Positions 52,769 to 61,969 of a stretch of 64,000 bases of DNA are shown here, piece after piece. The stretch lies in contig JAGAKI010000073.1 of NCBI GenBank assembly GCA_017625695.1, forward strand, positions 1 through 64,000. The letters run 5' to 3'. Position 1 is the stretch's first letter; each line of letters starts with the position of its first letter. The DNA comes from Clostridia bacterium (GTDB lineage: Bacteria > Bacillota > Clostridia > UMGS1840). The position numbers and the translations under genes are program-made. Below the pieces are notes generated by a model that saw only the letters and a list, made by a program, of their open reading frames with translations, was not told where the DNA came from and did no database searches.

Positions 52769-52824
52769 ATACTGTAGAAAAAATGCTTTTCGGGACCAGG
52801 AAAACTACTGTTGGAGGATTGATT

Positions 52825-54183
52825 ATGGATTCTATCAAATTAAAACAGCAAGATTTGCTTCGCTATACCCGTTATGCAACTGAAAGTGCCGGTATTGACC
52901 CTGAGATGTATTCCAAATATGACGTCAAACGTGGACTTCGTGACATCAGCGGAAAGGGGGTACTCACCGGTCTGACCGAGATTTCGGAAATCCGTTCATA
53001 TATCGTAGAAAATAACGATATGATTCCTTGCGAAGGGAAACTCTTTTATCGTGGCTATAATGTGGAGGAACTGGTTTCCGGCTTTTTAAAAGACAAACGG
53101 TTTGGATTTGAAGAAGCTACTTTTCTTCTTTTGTTCGGACATTTGCCTGATGACGGTGAATATGAAACTTTCCGTCAAGCAATTTCGTCGTTGCAGAAGT
53201 TGCCGGAAGGGTTTGTGCGGGATACGATTTTAGATTCTCCCAGTAAGGATATGATGAACGCATTGTCCAAAAGTGTTCTGACTTTGTATTCCTACGATTC
53301 CAAAGCCGATGATACCTCCATTGACAATGTGATTTTGCAGTCCTTGCGGCTGATTGCACAGTTTCCGCTGTTGTGTGTGTATGCCTATCAGGCACATCAG
53401 CGATATCATAAAAACGGAAGTCTGATTATTCACTCGCCTGATTCCAGACTTTCCATTGCGGAAAATATCCTGCGTTTGCTTCGTCCTGACAGACAGTACA
53501 CCGAATTGGAAGCCAGAATTTTAGATTTGGCATTGGTGCTTCATGCAGAACACGGTGGCGGGAATAACTCTACCTTTACGACTCACGTGGTGACTTCCTC
53601 CGGAACCGATACCTATTCTTCTACCGTGGCATCCTTGGGGTCTTTGAAAGGTCCCCGTCACGGCGGTGCCAACATCAAAGTGGTGGAAATGTTTGAAGAT
53701 TTGAAAGAACGGGTAGAAGACTGGGAAAATGAAGAACAAATTTGTGCCTATCTGACCCGTATTTTAGAAAAAGATGCCTTTGATAAATCCGGCTTGATTT
53801 ACGGAATGGGACACGCAGTTTATTCGATTTCTGATCCCCGTGCAGTTATCTTGAAATCTGCGGCAGAAGAATTGGCACAGTCAAAAGGGTTGTCTGAAGA
53901 ATTTCGTCTGTATGCCCGTGTGGAACGGCTGGCACCCCAGGTCATTGCCGGGGTACGCAAAATCTATAAAGGTGTTAGTGCCAATGTGGATTTTTATTCC
54001 GGATTTGTGTATCGGATGCTTGGGATTCCTACGGAGCTTTTTACTCCCTTGTTTGCCATTTCCCGCATTTCCGGTTGGTCTGCCCACAGAATTGAAGAAC
54101 TGGTCAATGCAGGAAAAATTATTCGTCCTGCGTATAAATCAATTGCAAAACGAAAACCCTACACGCCTATGACAGAACGCTAA
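52825..54183 (+). CDS. gltA: Citrate synthase
   Basis: 452 aa. Citrate synthase fold with the catalytic His/Asp regions LHAEHGGGNNSTFTTHV, GSLKGPRHGGAN and GMGHAVYSISDPRA. The N-terminal extension and long insertions fit the longer clostridial si-type form. It condenses oxaloacetate and acetyl-CoA, linking to PEPCK at 13330. The start follows GGAGG; an in-frame ATG at 52783 would add 14 residues and lacks a ribosome site. Confidence 0.92.
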   Translation: MDSIKLKQQDLLRYTRYATESAGIDPEMYSKYDVKRGLRDISGKGVLTGLTEISEIRSYIVENNDMIPCEGKLFYRGYNVEELVSGFLKDKRFGFEEATFLLLFGHLPDDGEYETFRQAISSLQKLPEGFVRDTILDSPSKDMMNALSKSVLTLYSYDSKADDTSIDNVILQSLRLIAQFPLLCVYAYQAHQRYHKNGSLIIHSPDSRLSIAENILRLLRPDRQYTELEARILDLALVLHAEHGGGNNSTFTTHVVTSSGTDTYSSTVASLGSLKGPRHGGANIKVVEMFEDLKERVEDWENEEQICAYLTRILEKDAFDKSGLIYGMGHAVYSISDPRAVILKSAAEELAQSKGLSEEFRLYARVERLAPQVIAGVRKIYKGVSANVDFYSGFVYRMLGIPTELFTPLFAISRISGWSAHRIEELVNAGKIIRPAYKSIAKRKPYTPMTER

Positions 54184-54207
54184 AACGTTTCGGAAAGGAA
54201 CCCTGCT

Positions 54208-55269
54208 ATGAAGCATTGCTATCAAACCCGATTGAAAAAACTGAGAAATCAACTGAAAGAAAATGAAGGAATATTGGTCAGCGACCCAAAAAATGCTTTT
54301 TATTTTTCAGGAATAAACTCCTCCAATATTCATTTGTATATTACCCATGAAAAAGCCTGGTTACTTACCGATTTTCGCTATCAGCAGGCTGCTGGAGAAA
54401 ATGACGCCGGATTTTTGGTTCTTTCGGAGGGGTCTTTGGTTTCTAAATTAAAGGACATTATGACAGAACCTACCGTCTATATCGAGCAGCAATATCTTAC
54501 TGTTCATTTTTATAAAATGCTTTTGGATCATTTTTCGCAGACTGATTTTCCCAATGTGAGAAGTATGATTATGGATATCCGTCTTTGCAAAGATTCCCAA
54601 GAACTGAACTGTTTGAAAACAGCACAACAGATTGCTGACCGTGCATATCTTGAAATGCTTTCCTTTGTGAAAGAGGGGGTATCGGAACTGGACTTAAAGG
54701 CAGAGCTGGAATATCGTATGGCAAAATATGGTGCACAGAAGCCTTCCTTTGATACCATTTGCCTCTTTGGTCCGCATGCTGCACTTCCTCACGGAGAACC
54801 GGCAGGCAGAACACTTTCTTACGGAGATGTTATGCTGTTTGATTTTGGATGCTTGTATCAGGGATACTGCTCAGACGTTACCCGAACAGTATTTTTTGGC
54901 GAAGCACCCCAAAAAGCACGTCATGCCTATGAAACGGTACTGACTGCACACAAACTGGCAAAGGAGTGGATCGCTGTGGGCAAATCCTGTGCCGGTGCTG
55001 ATAAAATCGCACGAGATTACATTGACGGACAAGGATACCCCGGTGCTTTCGGACACAGTTTAGGTCACGGCGTGGGTGTCAAGGTTCATGAGCATCCCAC
55101 CTTGGGACAAAACAGCACCGAACTCTTTGCAAACGGGATGGTGTTTTCTGTTGAGCCGGGCATCTATCTGCCGGGAGAATTCGGCATCCGCATTGAAGAT
55201 ACCTGTTATCTGGAAAACGGACAACTGTATTCTACCACTACGTTGGAGAAAGAACTGACAGTATTATAA
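54208..55269 (+). CDS. M24-family Xaa-Pro aminopeptidase
   Basis: 353 aa. N-terminal creatinase-like domain and a C-terminal pita-bread peptidase with metal ligands in FDFGCLYQGYCSDVTRT, GHSLGHGVGVKVHE, SVEPGIYLPGEFGIRIED. It removes N-terminal residues preceding proline. 24 bp after citrate synthase with an AAAGGAAC ribosome site, so probably co-transcribed. Confidence 0.9.
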   Translation: MKHCYQTRLKKLRNQLKENEGILVSDPKNAFYFSGINSSNIHLYITHEKAWLLTDFRYQQAAGENDAGFLVLSEGSLVSKLKDIMTEPTVYIEQQYLTVHFYKMLLDHFSQTDFPNVRSMIMDIRLCKDSQELNCLKTAQQIADRAYLEMLSFVKEGVSELDLKAELEYRMAKYGAQKPSFDTICLFGPHAALPHGEPAGRTLSYGDVMLFDFGCLYQGYCSDVTRTVFFGEAPQKARHAYETVLTAHKLAKEWIAVGKSCAGADKIARDYIDGQGYPGAFGHSLGHGVGVKVHEHPTLGQNSTELFANGMVFSVEPGIYLPGEFGIRIEDTCYLENGQLYSTTTLEKELTVL

Positions 55270-55306
55270 AAAAGAAGCTGTTGCCTTTTGCAACAGCTTC
55301 TTTTTT
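55268..55306. terminator. Terminator between the M24 peptidase and thioesterase genes
   Basis: Perfect 17-bp stem AAAAAAGAAGCTGTTGC (55268-55284) / GCAACAGCTTCTTTTTT (55290-55306), 5-nt loop. Convergent genes, usable on both strands. Confidence 0.92.
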
Positions 55307-55694
55307 ATCTGGATAATTTAGAGTCACATTTTGTTTGAAACTTTTCTTTGAAAACCACAAATCTGGTGTGCGTTCCATCTGCGATTTTTTCCGCTTCATC
55401 GTAGGCTTCTATGGCGAATACGGTTTTTCTGCCTTCCGATTCGGTCACGGTGGCAGAGACGGTTACTTTCATACCTACAGGAGTTGCCGCCAGATGATTG
55501 AGGTTCAGATTGGTGCCTACAGTTGCACAGCCTTCCTCCAGATAGGGAAGACAAAGCTCGTGTGCCACTTTTTCCAGCATTGCGGCAAGATGCGGGGTAG
55601 CAAGTACCCGTGCGTTTCCACTTTGGATGTTCAGAGCGGTGTGTGCTTCTTCTACGGTGAAAGTGTATTCGTATTTGGTTCCGATTGGTATCAT
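55305..55694 (-). CDS. Thioesterase (hotdog fold, FlK-like)
   Basis: About 129 aa. Hotdog thioesterase related to the fluoroacetyl-CoA thioesterase family: VLATPHLAAMLEKVAHELC followed by VGTNLNLNHLAATPVGMKV. The Thr/Glu/His residues used by FlK have candidates in TP, VAHE and LNHLA. It hydrolyses an unknown acyl-CoA. The ATG at 55694 is given; the AAGGAG site is better spaced for a TTG two codons upstream (55700). It directly follows mutS2 on the same strand. Confidence 0.82.
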   Translation of the reverse strand: MIPIGTKYEYTFTVEEAHTALNIQSGNARVLATPHLAAMLEKVAHELCLPYLEEGCATVGTNLNLNHLAATPVGMKVTVSATVTESEGRKTVFAIEAYDEAEKIADGTHTRFVVFKEKFQTKCDSKLSR

Positions 55695-55710
55695 AATCAA
55701 AAAAATCTCC

Positions 55711-58068
55711 TTACTTGATTTCTGCAATGGTTACGCCGGCTTCGCCCTCTCCGAAGTTGCCCAGCCGGAAAGCTTTTACCGAACGGTTTTTCTTTAACAA
55801 TTGATGAATTCCTGCCCGAAGCACACCGGTACCTTTTCCGTGAATAATCACTACAGAGGGGATGTTGGCTAACACCGCATCATCAATGAATTTTTCGGTG
55901 ACATATTCTGCTTCTTCCAGATTCATACCACGAAGGTCCAGCTCGGGACGGATTTCTTTGTTCCTTGCACTGGCATTGCGGTAAGGACTGTGCTGTACCT
56001 TTTGTTTTTGAATTCCGGCACGGGACAGACGGGACAGGTTGGTTTTGATTCGCATAATCCCTGCCAATACTGTCAGATTTCCTTTTTGGTCGGGGAGAGT
56101 ATCTACGGTAACAGGGGTATCGAAATCATCCATCATAACAGTCATTCCCACGGTGATTTCGCCTGGTTTTAAGGGGTTTTGTTTCTTTTTCTCTTCAGCT
56201 TCCAGCCTTCTTGCCTGATTTTGTCGTTCCTCTGCAAGTTGTTTTCTGGCTTCACCTACAGCTTTGGCACGATCCCGCTGGTTTTTCGCTTCGGCATTTA
56301 GTTTTTGGATAATGCTTTCTGCTTTTTCACGGGCATCTTCGATGATTTCCATCGCTTCTTTGCGTGCCTTTTCGATGATTTCACGGTTTTTTGCCATCGC
56401 ATCATCTTTTTTTGAGGAAAGTTCTTTTTCTAAAATACGGATTTTTTCTTTCAGTTGTTCGGCTTCCTGCTGGTCTTTTTCTGCCCGGAGACGTTGTTCG
56501 TCAATGACAGTTAACACATCTTCAAAGCGGATGGCATCGGCAGACAACCGTTTTTCAGCAGCTTCCAATACTTCGTCTGACAGTCCCAATCGTTTGGAAA
56601 TGGCGAAGGCGTTACTTTTGCCTGGCATTCCCATAATGAGACGATAGGTAGGCTTCAGCGTTTCGACAGAAAATTCTAAAGAAGCGTTTTGTACTCCCTC
56701 CTGAGATAATGCATACAGCTTCAGTTCGGGATAGTGGGTGGTTGCGGCAACAGTTGCCCCCCGTTTTCGTAAAAATTCGATGATTTCAATGGCGAGTGCT
56801 GCACCTTCGGTGGGGTCGGTTCCGGCACCTAATTCGTCAAACAGGGTCAGACTGTTATGGGTTGCCTGATTTAAAATGGAAACGATTTTTTTCATATGGG
56901 ACGAAAATGTGGATAAGGACTGCTCAATACTTTGTTCGTCCCCAATATCGGCAAAAATGTGTTCGTAGACTGCGACTTCACTGCCTGAAAAAGCAGGAAT
57001 CGCAAATCCGGACTGTGCCATTAAAGTGAAAAGTCCCAAGGTTTTTAAGGAAACGGTTTTTCCTCCTGTGTTTGGCCCGGTGATCACCAAAGTGTCACAT
57101 TCGTCTCCGATTGTGATGTCGATGGGGACAGCAGTTTCAGGGTCTAACAGGGGATGCCGTGCTTTTTTTAAATAGATTCGACCACAGTCGTTGGTCAGCG
57201 GGATTTCCCCTTTGATACTGCGGCTGTATTTAGCGATTGCAAACAGAAAATCCAGCTCCAGAATCAGTTGGCGGGTCTGGTCGATTTCATCACAGATACC
57301 TGCTGCCTGTCCGCTTAAGTGCATAAGAATTTTTGCGATTTCTTCTTTTTCTTTGGATTCTAATTCCTTTAAATCGTTGTTTAAATTCACAATTGCCATC
57401 GGCTCGATAAACACCGTTGCACCCGAATCGGAAGAATCGTGTACCAAGCCGGGAATTTCCCCTTTGAATTCTTGTTTTACAGGAAGTACAAAGCGGTCAT
57501 TTCTTAAGGTAACAGCAGCGTTTTGCAGATATTTTTTATAATTCTGCGAATTGATGAATTTTTGCAGAGTTTCTTTGATTTTATTGTTGGCGGAAATCTT
57601 CTGACGGCGGATCTTATAAAGCTCGTCGCTGGCATTGTCGGAAACTTCGTCTTCCGAAATAATTTTCATAAAAATTTCTTCTTCCAGACGCTTTTGAACG
57701 GTCAGTCGACATTCATAATCCGAAAACGCTTCGGATTGATTTTCACCCAAATACTGTTTCAGACAGCGGGAAGATTTCAGCAGGGTTGCTACATTCAGAA
57801 GCTCCCGCTGAGACAGGGAACCGCCGATGGAAAGCCGTTTTACGATGCTGCTCATTTCACCGAACTGATAGATGGGCGGACTTCCTGCTTTCGTAATCAA
57901 CTCCATCGCTTCTTCGGTGCGGGAAAGCTTTTGACGTACCTCAAATAACGAGGTCTCCGGCTGTAAGGTGCGGATTGCCTCGCGGGTTTCTTCCATAATG
58001 GCATAATCTTGTGTGCGCAGAAGAATTTTATCAAATTCCAGTGTACGGTATACTTTTTCGGTTTCCAA
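55711..58068 (-). CDS. mutS2: MutS2 ATPase/endonuclease
   Basis: 785 aa. MutS-like ATPase with Walker A ITGPNTGGKTVSLKTLGL and LFDELGAGTDPTEGAAL, a long charged coiled coil (about 510-630) and a C-terminal Smr nuclease domain (ELDLRGMNLEEAE, IIHGKGTGVLR). No mismatch-recognition domain I, as expected for MutS2. In Firmicutes MutS2 acts on collided ribosomes and on recombination intermediates. 36 bp after the deacetylase gene. Confidence 0.94.
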   Translation of the reverse strand: METEKVYRTLEFDKILLRTQDYAIMEETREAIRTLQPETSLFEVRQKLSRTEEAMELITKAGSPPIYQFGEMSSIVKRLSIGGSLSQRELLNVATLLKSSRCLKQYLGENQSEAFSDYECRLTVQKRLEEEIFMKIISEDEVSDNASDELYKIRRQKISANNKIKETLQKFINSQNYKKYLQNAAVTLRNDRFVLPVKQEFKGEIPGLVHDSSDSGATVFIEPMAIVNLNNDLKELESKEKEEIAKILMHLSGQAAGICDEIDQTRQLILELDFLFAIAKYSRSIKGEIPLTNDCGRIYLKKARHPLLDPETAVPIDITIGDECDTLVITGPNTGGKTVSLKTLGLFTLMAQSGFAIPAFSGSEVAVYEHIFADIGDEQSIEQSLSTFSSHMKKIVSILNQATHNSLTLFDELGAGTDPTEGAALAIEIIEFLRKRGATVAATTHYPELKLYALSQEGVQNASLEFSVETLKPTYRLIMGMPGKSNAFAISKRLGLSDEVLEAAEKRLSADAIRFEDVLTVIDEQRLRAEKDQQEAEQLKEKIRILEKELSSKKDDAMAKNREIIEKARKEAMEIIEDAREKAESIIQKLNAEAKNQRDRAKAVGEARKQLAEERQNQARRLEAEEKKKQNPLKPGEITVGMTVMMDDFDTPVTVDTLPDQKGNLTVLAGIMRIKTNLSRLSRAGIQKQKVQHSPYRNASARNKEIRPELDLRGMNLEEAEYVTEKFIDDAVLANIPSVVIIHGKGTGVLRAGIHQLLKKNRSVKAFRLGNFGEGEAGVTIAEIK

Positions 58069-58104
58069 TGTCCGACACCTCTTTTCTGTATCTGTATTGA
58101 TAGG

Positions 58105-59052
58105 TTAAAAGGGGAACTTCATGGGAGCTACGGTGGAATCCAGAGATTCAAACCGATAGCCGAGTTCTCTCATATGATGAATGTATTCTTTGACAACCCA
58201 TCCAATGTCTGGGTTTTGATCTGAATCGTGCAACAGGGCAATAATGCGGGGTCTGTTTCCGGATTGGGTAATCAATTCGGCGAGCTGTTCTTTGGGGTCT
58301 TCTACGCCTACGGCATCTTCGGAAGTTACATTCCAGTCAAAGTATACAAATCCCCGTCGGTTCATTTCCCAAATCAAATCTCGGCAAAGATGTTTGTTTT
58401 TGGAATTCACGCTACCGCCGGGGAAGCGGAAAATCCGGGGGCGGTAGCCGGTTGCTTCCCAGATTTGATGGTATTCTGCGGAAAAATCAGCAAGATAATT
58501 TTCAATGCTTTCGTAAATATATTGGTAGTTGTGGGTCAGAGTATGTACGCCAATCACGTGGTTTTCTTCGTGAATCCGTTTGAGCAGTTCCCGTTTGAAA
58601 TTGCTCGTTCCTGCCACAAAGAAGGTTGCCGTAACACCTTCCTCCCGTAACACATCCAAAAGCATAGGGGTTGAGGTGGAGGGACCGTCATCAAATGTTA
58701 AATACACTATCTGATTATCTGCCGGCTGGAACACCTGTTCGGGGTTGTCTCCGTAGAGTTCCGGATAGGGGTCGTTTTCTGTGGCGGTTTGTGCCAACGG
58801 CCGTTCGGTGGCAGAGGGGGCGGGGGTTGGAGTTTCGCCGGGAGTGACAGTGGGTTCTGCTTCTTTTACAGGTTCCGGGGTCGGAGATGGTTGTTGTGAG
58901 GGGATTACAGCGGTTTCCGCTTCGGCAACCAACGTCTCTTGGGTATGTTTGGGTCGGAACGTTTCCAGAGAAATCAAAAGGCAGATACAAACCACCAAAG
59001 CCAGTAAAATCCATAAACTTTGGTAAGAGCGGGTGGGATTTGGTGCTTGCAT
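58105..59052 (-). CDS. Membrane-anchored polysaccharide deacetylase
   Basis: 315 aa. One N-terminal membrane helix (LWILLALVVCICLLISLETF), a Pro/Thr/Glu-rich linker (about 45-95), then a NodB deacetylase domain with YLTFDDGPS (metal and catalytic Asp), HTLTH (zinc His), RFPGGSVNSK and a final ALLHDS motif. It probably N-deacetylates peptidoglycan or another wall glycan on the outer membrane face. Cotranscribed with mutS2 by spacing. Confidence 0.9.
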   Translation of the reverse strand: MQAPNPTRSYQSLWILLALVVCICLLISLETFRPKHTQETLVAEAETAVIPSQQPSPTPEPVKEAEPTVTPGETPTPAPSATERPLAQTATENDPYPELYGDNPEQVFQPADNQIVYLTFDDGPSTSTPMLLDVLREEGVTATFFVAGTSNFKRELLKRIHEENHVIGVHTLTHNYQYIYESIENYLADFSAEYHQIWEATGYRPRIFRFPGGSVNSKNKHLCRDLIWEMNRRGFVYFDWNVTSEDAVGVEDPKEQLAELITQSGNRPRIIALLHDSDQNPDIGWVVKEYIHHMRELGYRFESLDSTVAPMKFPF

Positions 59053-59108
59053 AGTAAGTGTTCCTTTCTGTTTGGTTCCGATGGTTTCAAAATTGCATAG
59101 ATAGTAAC

Positions 59109-59137
59109 AGTATACTACATAAATTCCAATTTATCAA
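59109..59137 (-). promoter_or_regulatory. Promoter of deacetylase-mutS2-thioesterase
   Basis: Minus strand: TTGATA (59132-59137), 17-bp spacer, TATACT (59109-59114). Confidence 0.75.
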
Positions 59138-59162
59138 TATTTTTTTTATTTTTCTTTTTTCT

Positions 59163-59191
59163 TTCACCAAAGAAGCGTTTTGTCATACAAT
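59163..59191 (+). promoter_or_regulatory. Possible promoter of the 116-aa gene
   Basis: TTCACC (59163-59168), 17-bp spacer, TACAAT (59186-59191). The -35 box is weak. Confidence 0.45.
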
Positions 59192-59244
59192 GAAAGTAGT
59201 CAATCGGAGGAAATTTTTGCAAACTGTTTGTGAGGGGGATTTTT

Positions 59245-59595
59245 ATGGGCGAATTGCTTCTGTATGCACTTGTGACATTTTTTTCAGCATATGGAATTTT
59301 TTCTTTTTTATTCTTTCTGAAAGATTTTTCGATGGAGCGTAAATATCTCAAGGGAAAATGTCTGTATACGCTGGTGTTTGTGAAAGATGAAGCCTGCAAT
59401 GCGGAGCTGATGACAGATGCACTTTTGTTTCAGCTTTTTAAGAACGATACCGGCCTTTGCGAACGGAAAATTGTGCTGGTGGATACCGGAAGTTCTGACA
59501 GTACATATGAGACATTGGAGACCCTTTTTCGCAACGAGAAAAGTGTCATTGTAACAAAAGAGGACGAAAACTGGAAAAAATTGAAAAAAATATAG
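59245..59595 (+). CDS. Small membrane protein with glycosyltransferase-like motif
   Basis: 116 aa. A single N-terminal membrane segment (LLLYALVTFFSAYGIFSFLFFL) is followed by a short cytosolic part. There, LYTLVFVKDE and VLVDTGSSDSTYETLETL resemble the first strands and the DxGSxDxT element of GT-A (family 2) glycosyltransferases, but the rest of such a domain is missing. No frameshifted continuation is seen downstream, so it may be a small conserved protein rather than a broken enzyme. Start after GAGGGGG. Function unknown. Confidence 0.6.
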   Translation: MGELLLYALVTFFSAYGIFSFLFFLKDFSMERKYLKGKCLYTLVFVKDEACNAELMTDALLFQLFKNDTGLCERKIVLVDTGSSDSTYETLETLFRNEKSVIVTKEDENWKKLKKI

Positions 59596-59613
59596 TTTTT
59601 TTAACAAAATTAC

Positions 59614-59642
59614 TTTACAATACACCTGTTTTGTGTTATACT
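59614..59642 (+). promoter_or_regulatory. Promoter of remB-gyrB-gyrA
   Basis: TTTACA (59614-59619), 17-bp spacer, TATACT (59637-59642). Confidence 0.78.
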
Positions 59643-59668
59643 ATTATAGGTGTATTGTTTTTATATTT

Positions 59669-59706
59669 TTTCCTTTTTCCCGTAGGGAAAAAGGAAAGGG
59701 TTTTTT
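59669..59706 (+). terminator. Attenuator-like hairpin in the remB leader
   Basis: TTTCCTTTTTCCC (59669-59681) pairs with GGGAAAAAGGAAA (59685-59697), 13 bp with a 3-nt loop, then GGG and six T. It lies after the promoter and before the remB start at 59733. The GGG gap before the T-run may weaken termination. Confidence 0.55.
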
Positions 59707-59732
59707 AAACAGCATCCAAAAGGGGTGTTTTT

Positions 59733-59987
59733 TTGTATTTACATATTGGTAACGATTTTGTGTTGAATGAAAAAGACATTATCGGTGTGTTTGACTTTGA
59801 CCATATTGCCACCTCCCGATTCACTATGGAGTACTTAAAACTGTTAGAAGAAGAAAACCGTTTGGTTTCGGTTTCGGAAGAAATCCCCAAGTCGTTTGTG
59901 CTTGCGGTAACCGACGGAATGGAAGTGGGGTATTTATCTCCTCTGGCTTCCCGTACCATTCAGAACCGTAAGGGTCTGATATTGTAA
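59733..59987 (+). CDS. remB: RemB/DUF370-family regulator
   Basis: 84 aa, TTG start. MYLHIGNDFVLNEKDIIGVFDFD, then LAVTDGMEVGYLSPLASRTIQNR matches the DUF370 family (YaaB/RemB), small DNA-binding-associated regulators of matrix genes in Bacillus. It is placed directly upstream of gyrB, as yaaB is in Bacillus, supporting both the call and the near-origin location. recF, expected upstream, is not present here. Confidence 0.88.
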   Translation: MYLHIGNDFVLNEKDIIGVFDFDHIATSRFTMEYLKLLEEENRLVSVSEEIPKSFVLAVTDGMEVGYLSPLASRTIQNRKGLIL

Positions 59988-60022
59988 CCAACGAGATAAT
60001 CCCACAAGAAAGGATGAGATAG

Positions 60023-61945
<1,923 letters not shown>

Positions 61946-61969
61946 TTTGTCAGAAAGGAAGAACAGTTT

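Noticed and set aside
52081-52782. Small Cys-rich peptide (SCIFF) in the larger intergenic gaps
   Set aside because: Gaps around 13150-13330, 22712-23082, 36557-36719, 42211-42449 and 52083-52824 were read for a short Cys-rich frame; only rpsU was found.
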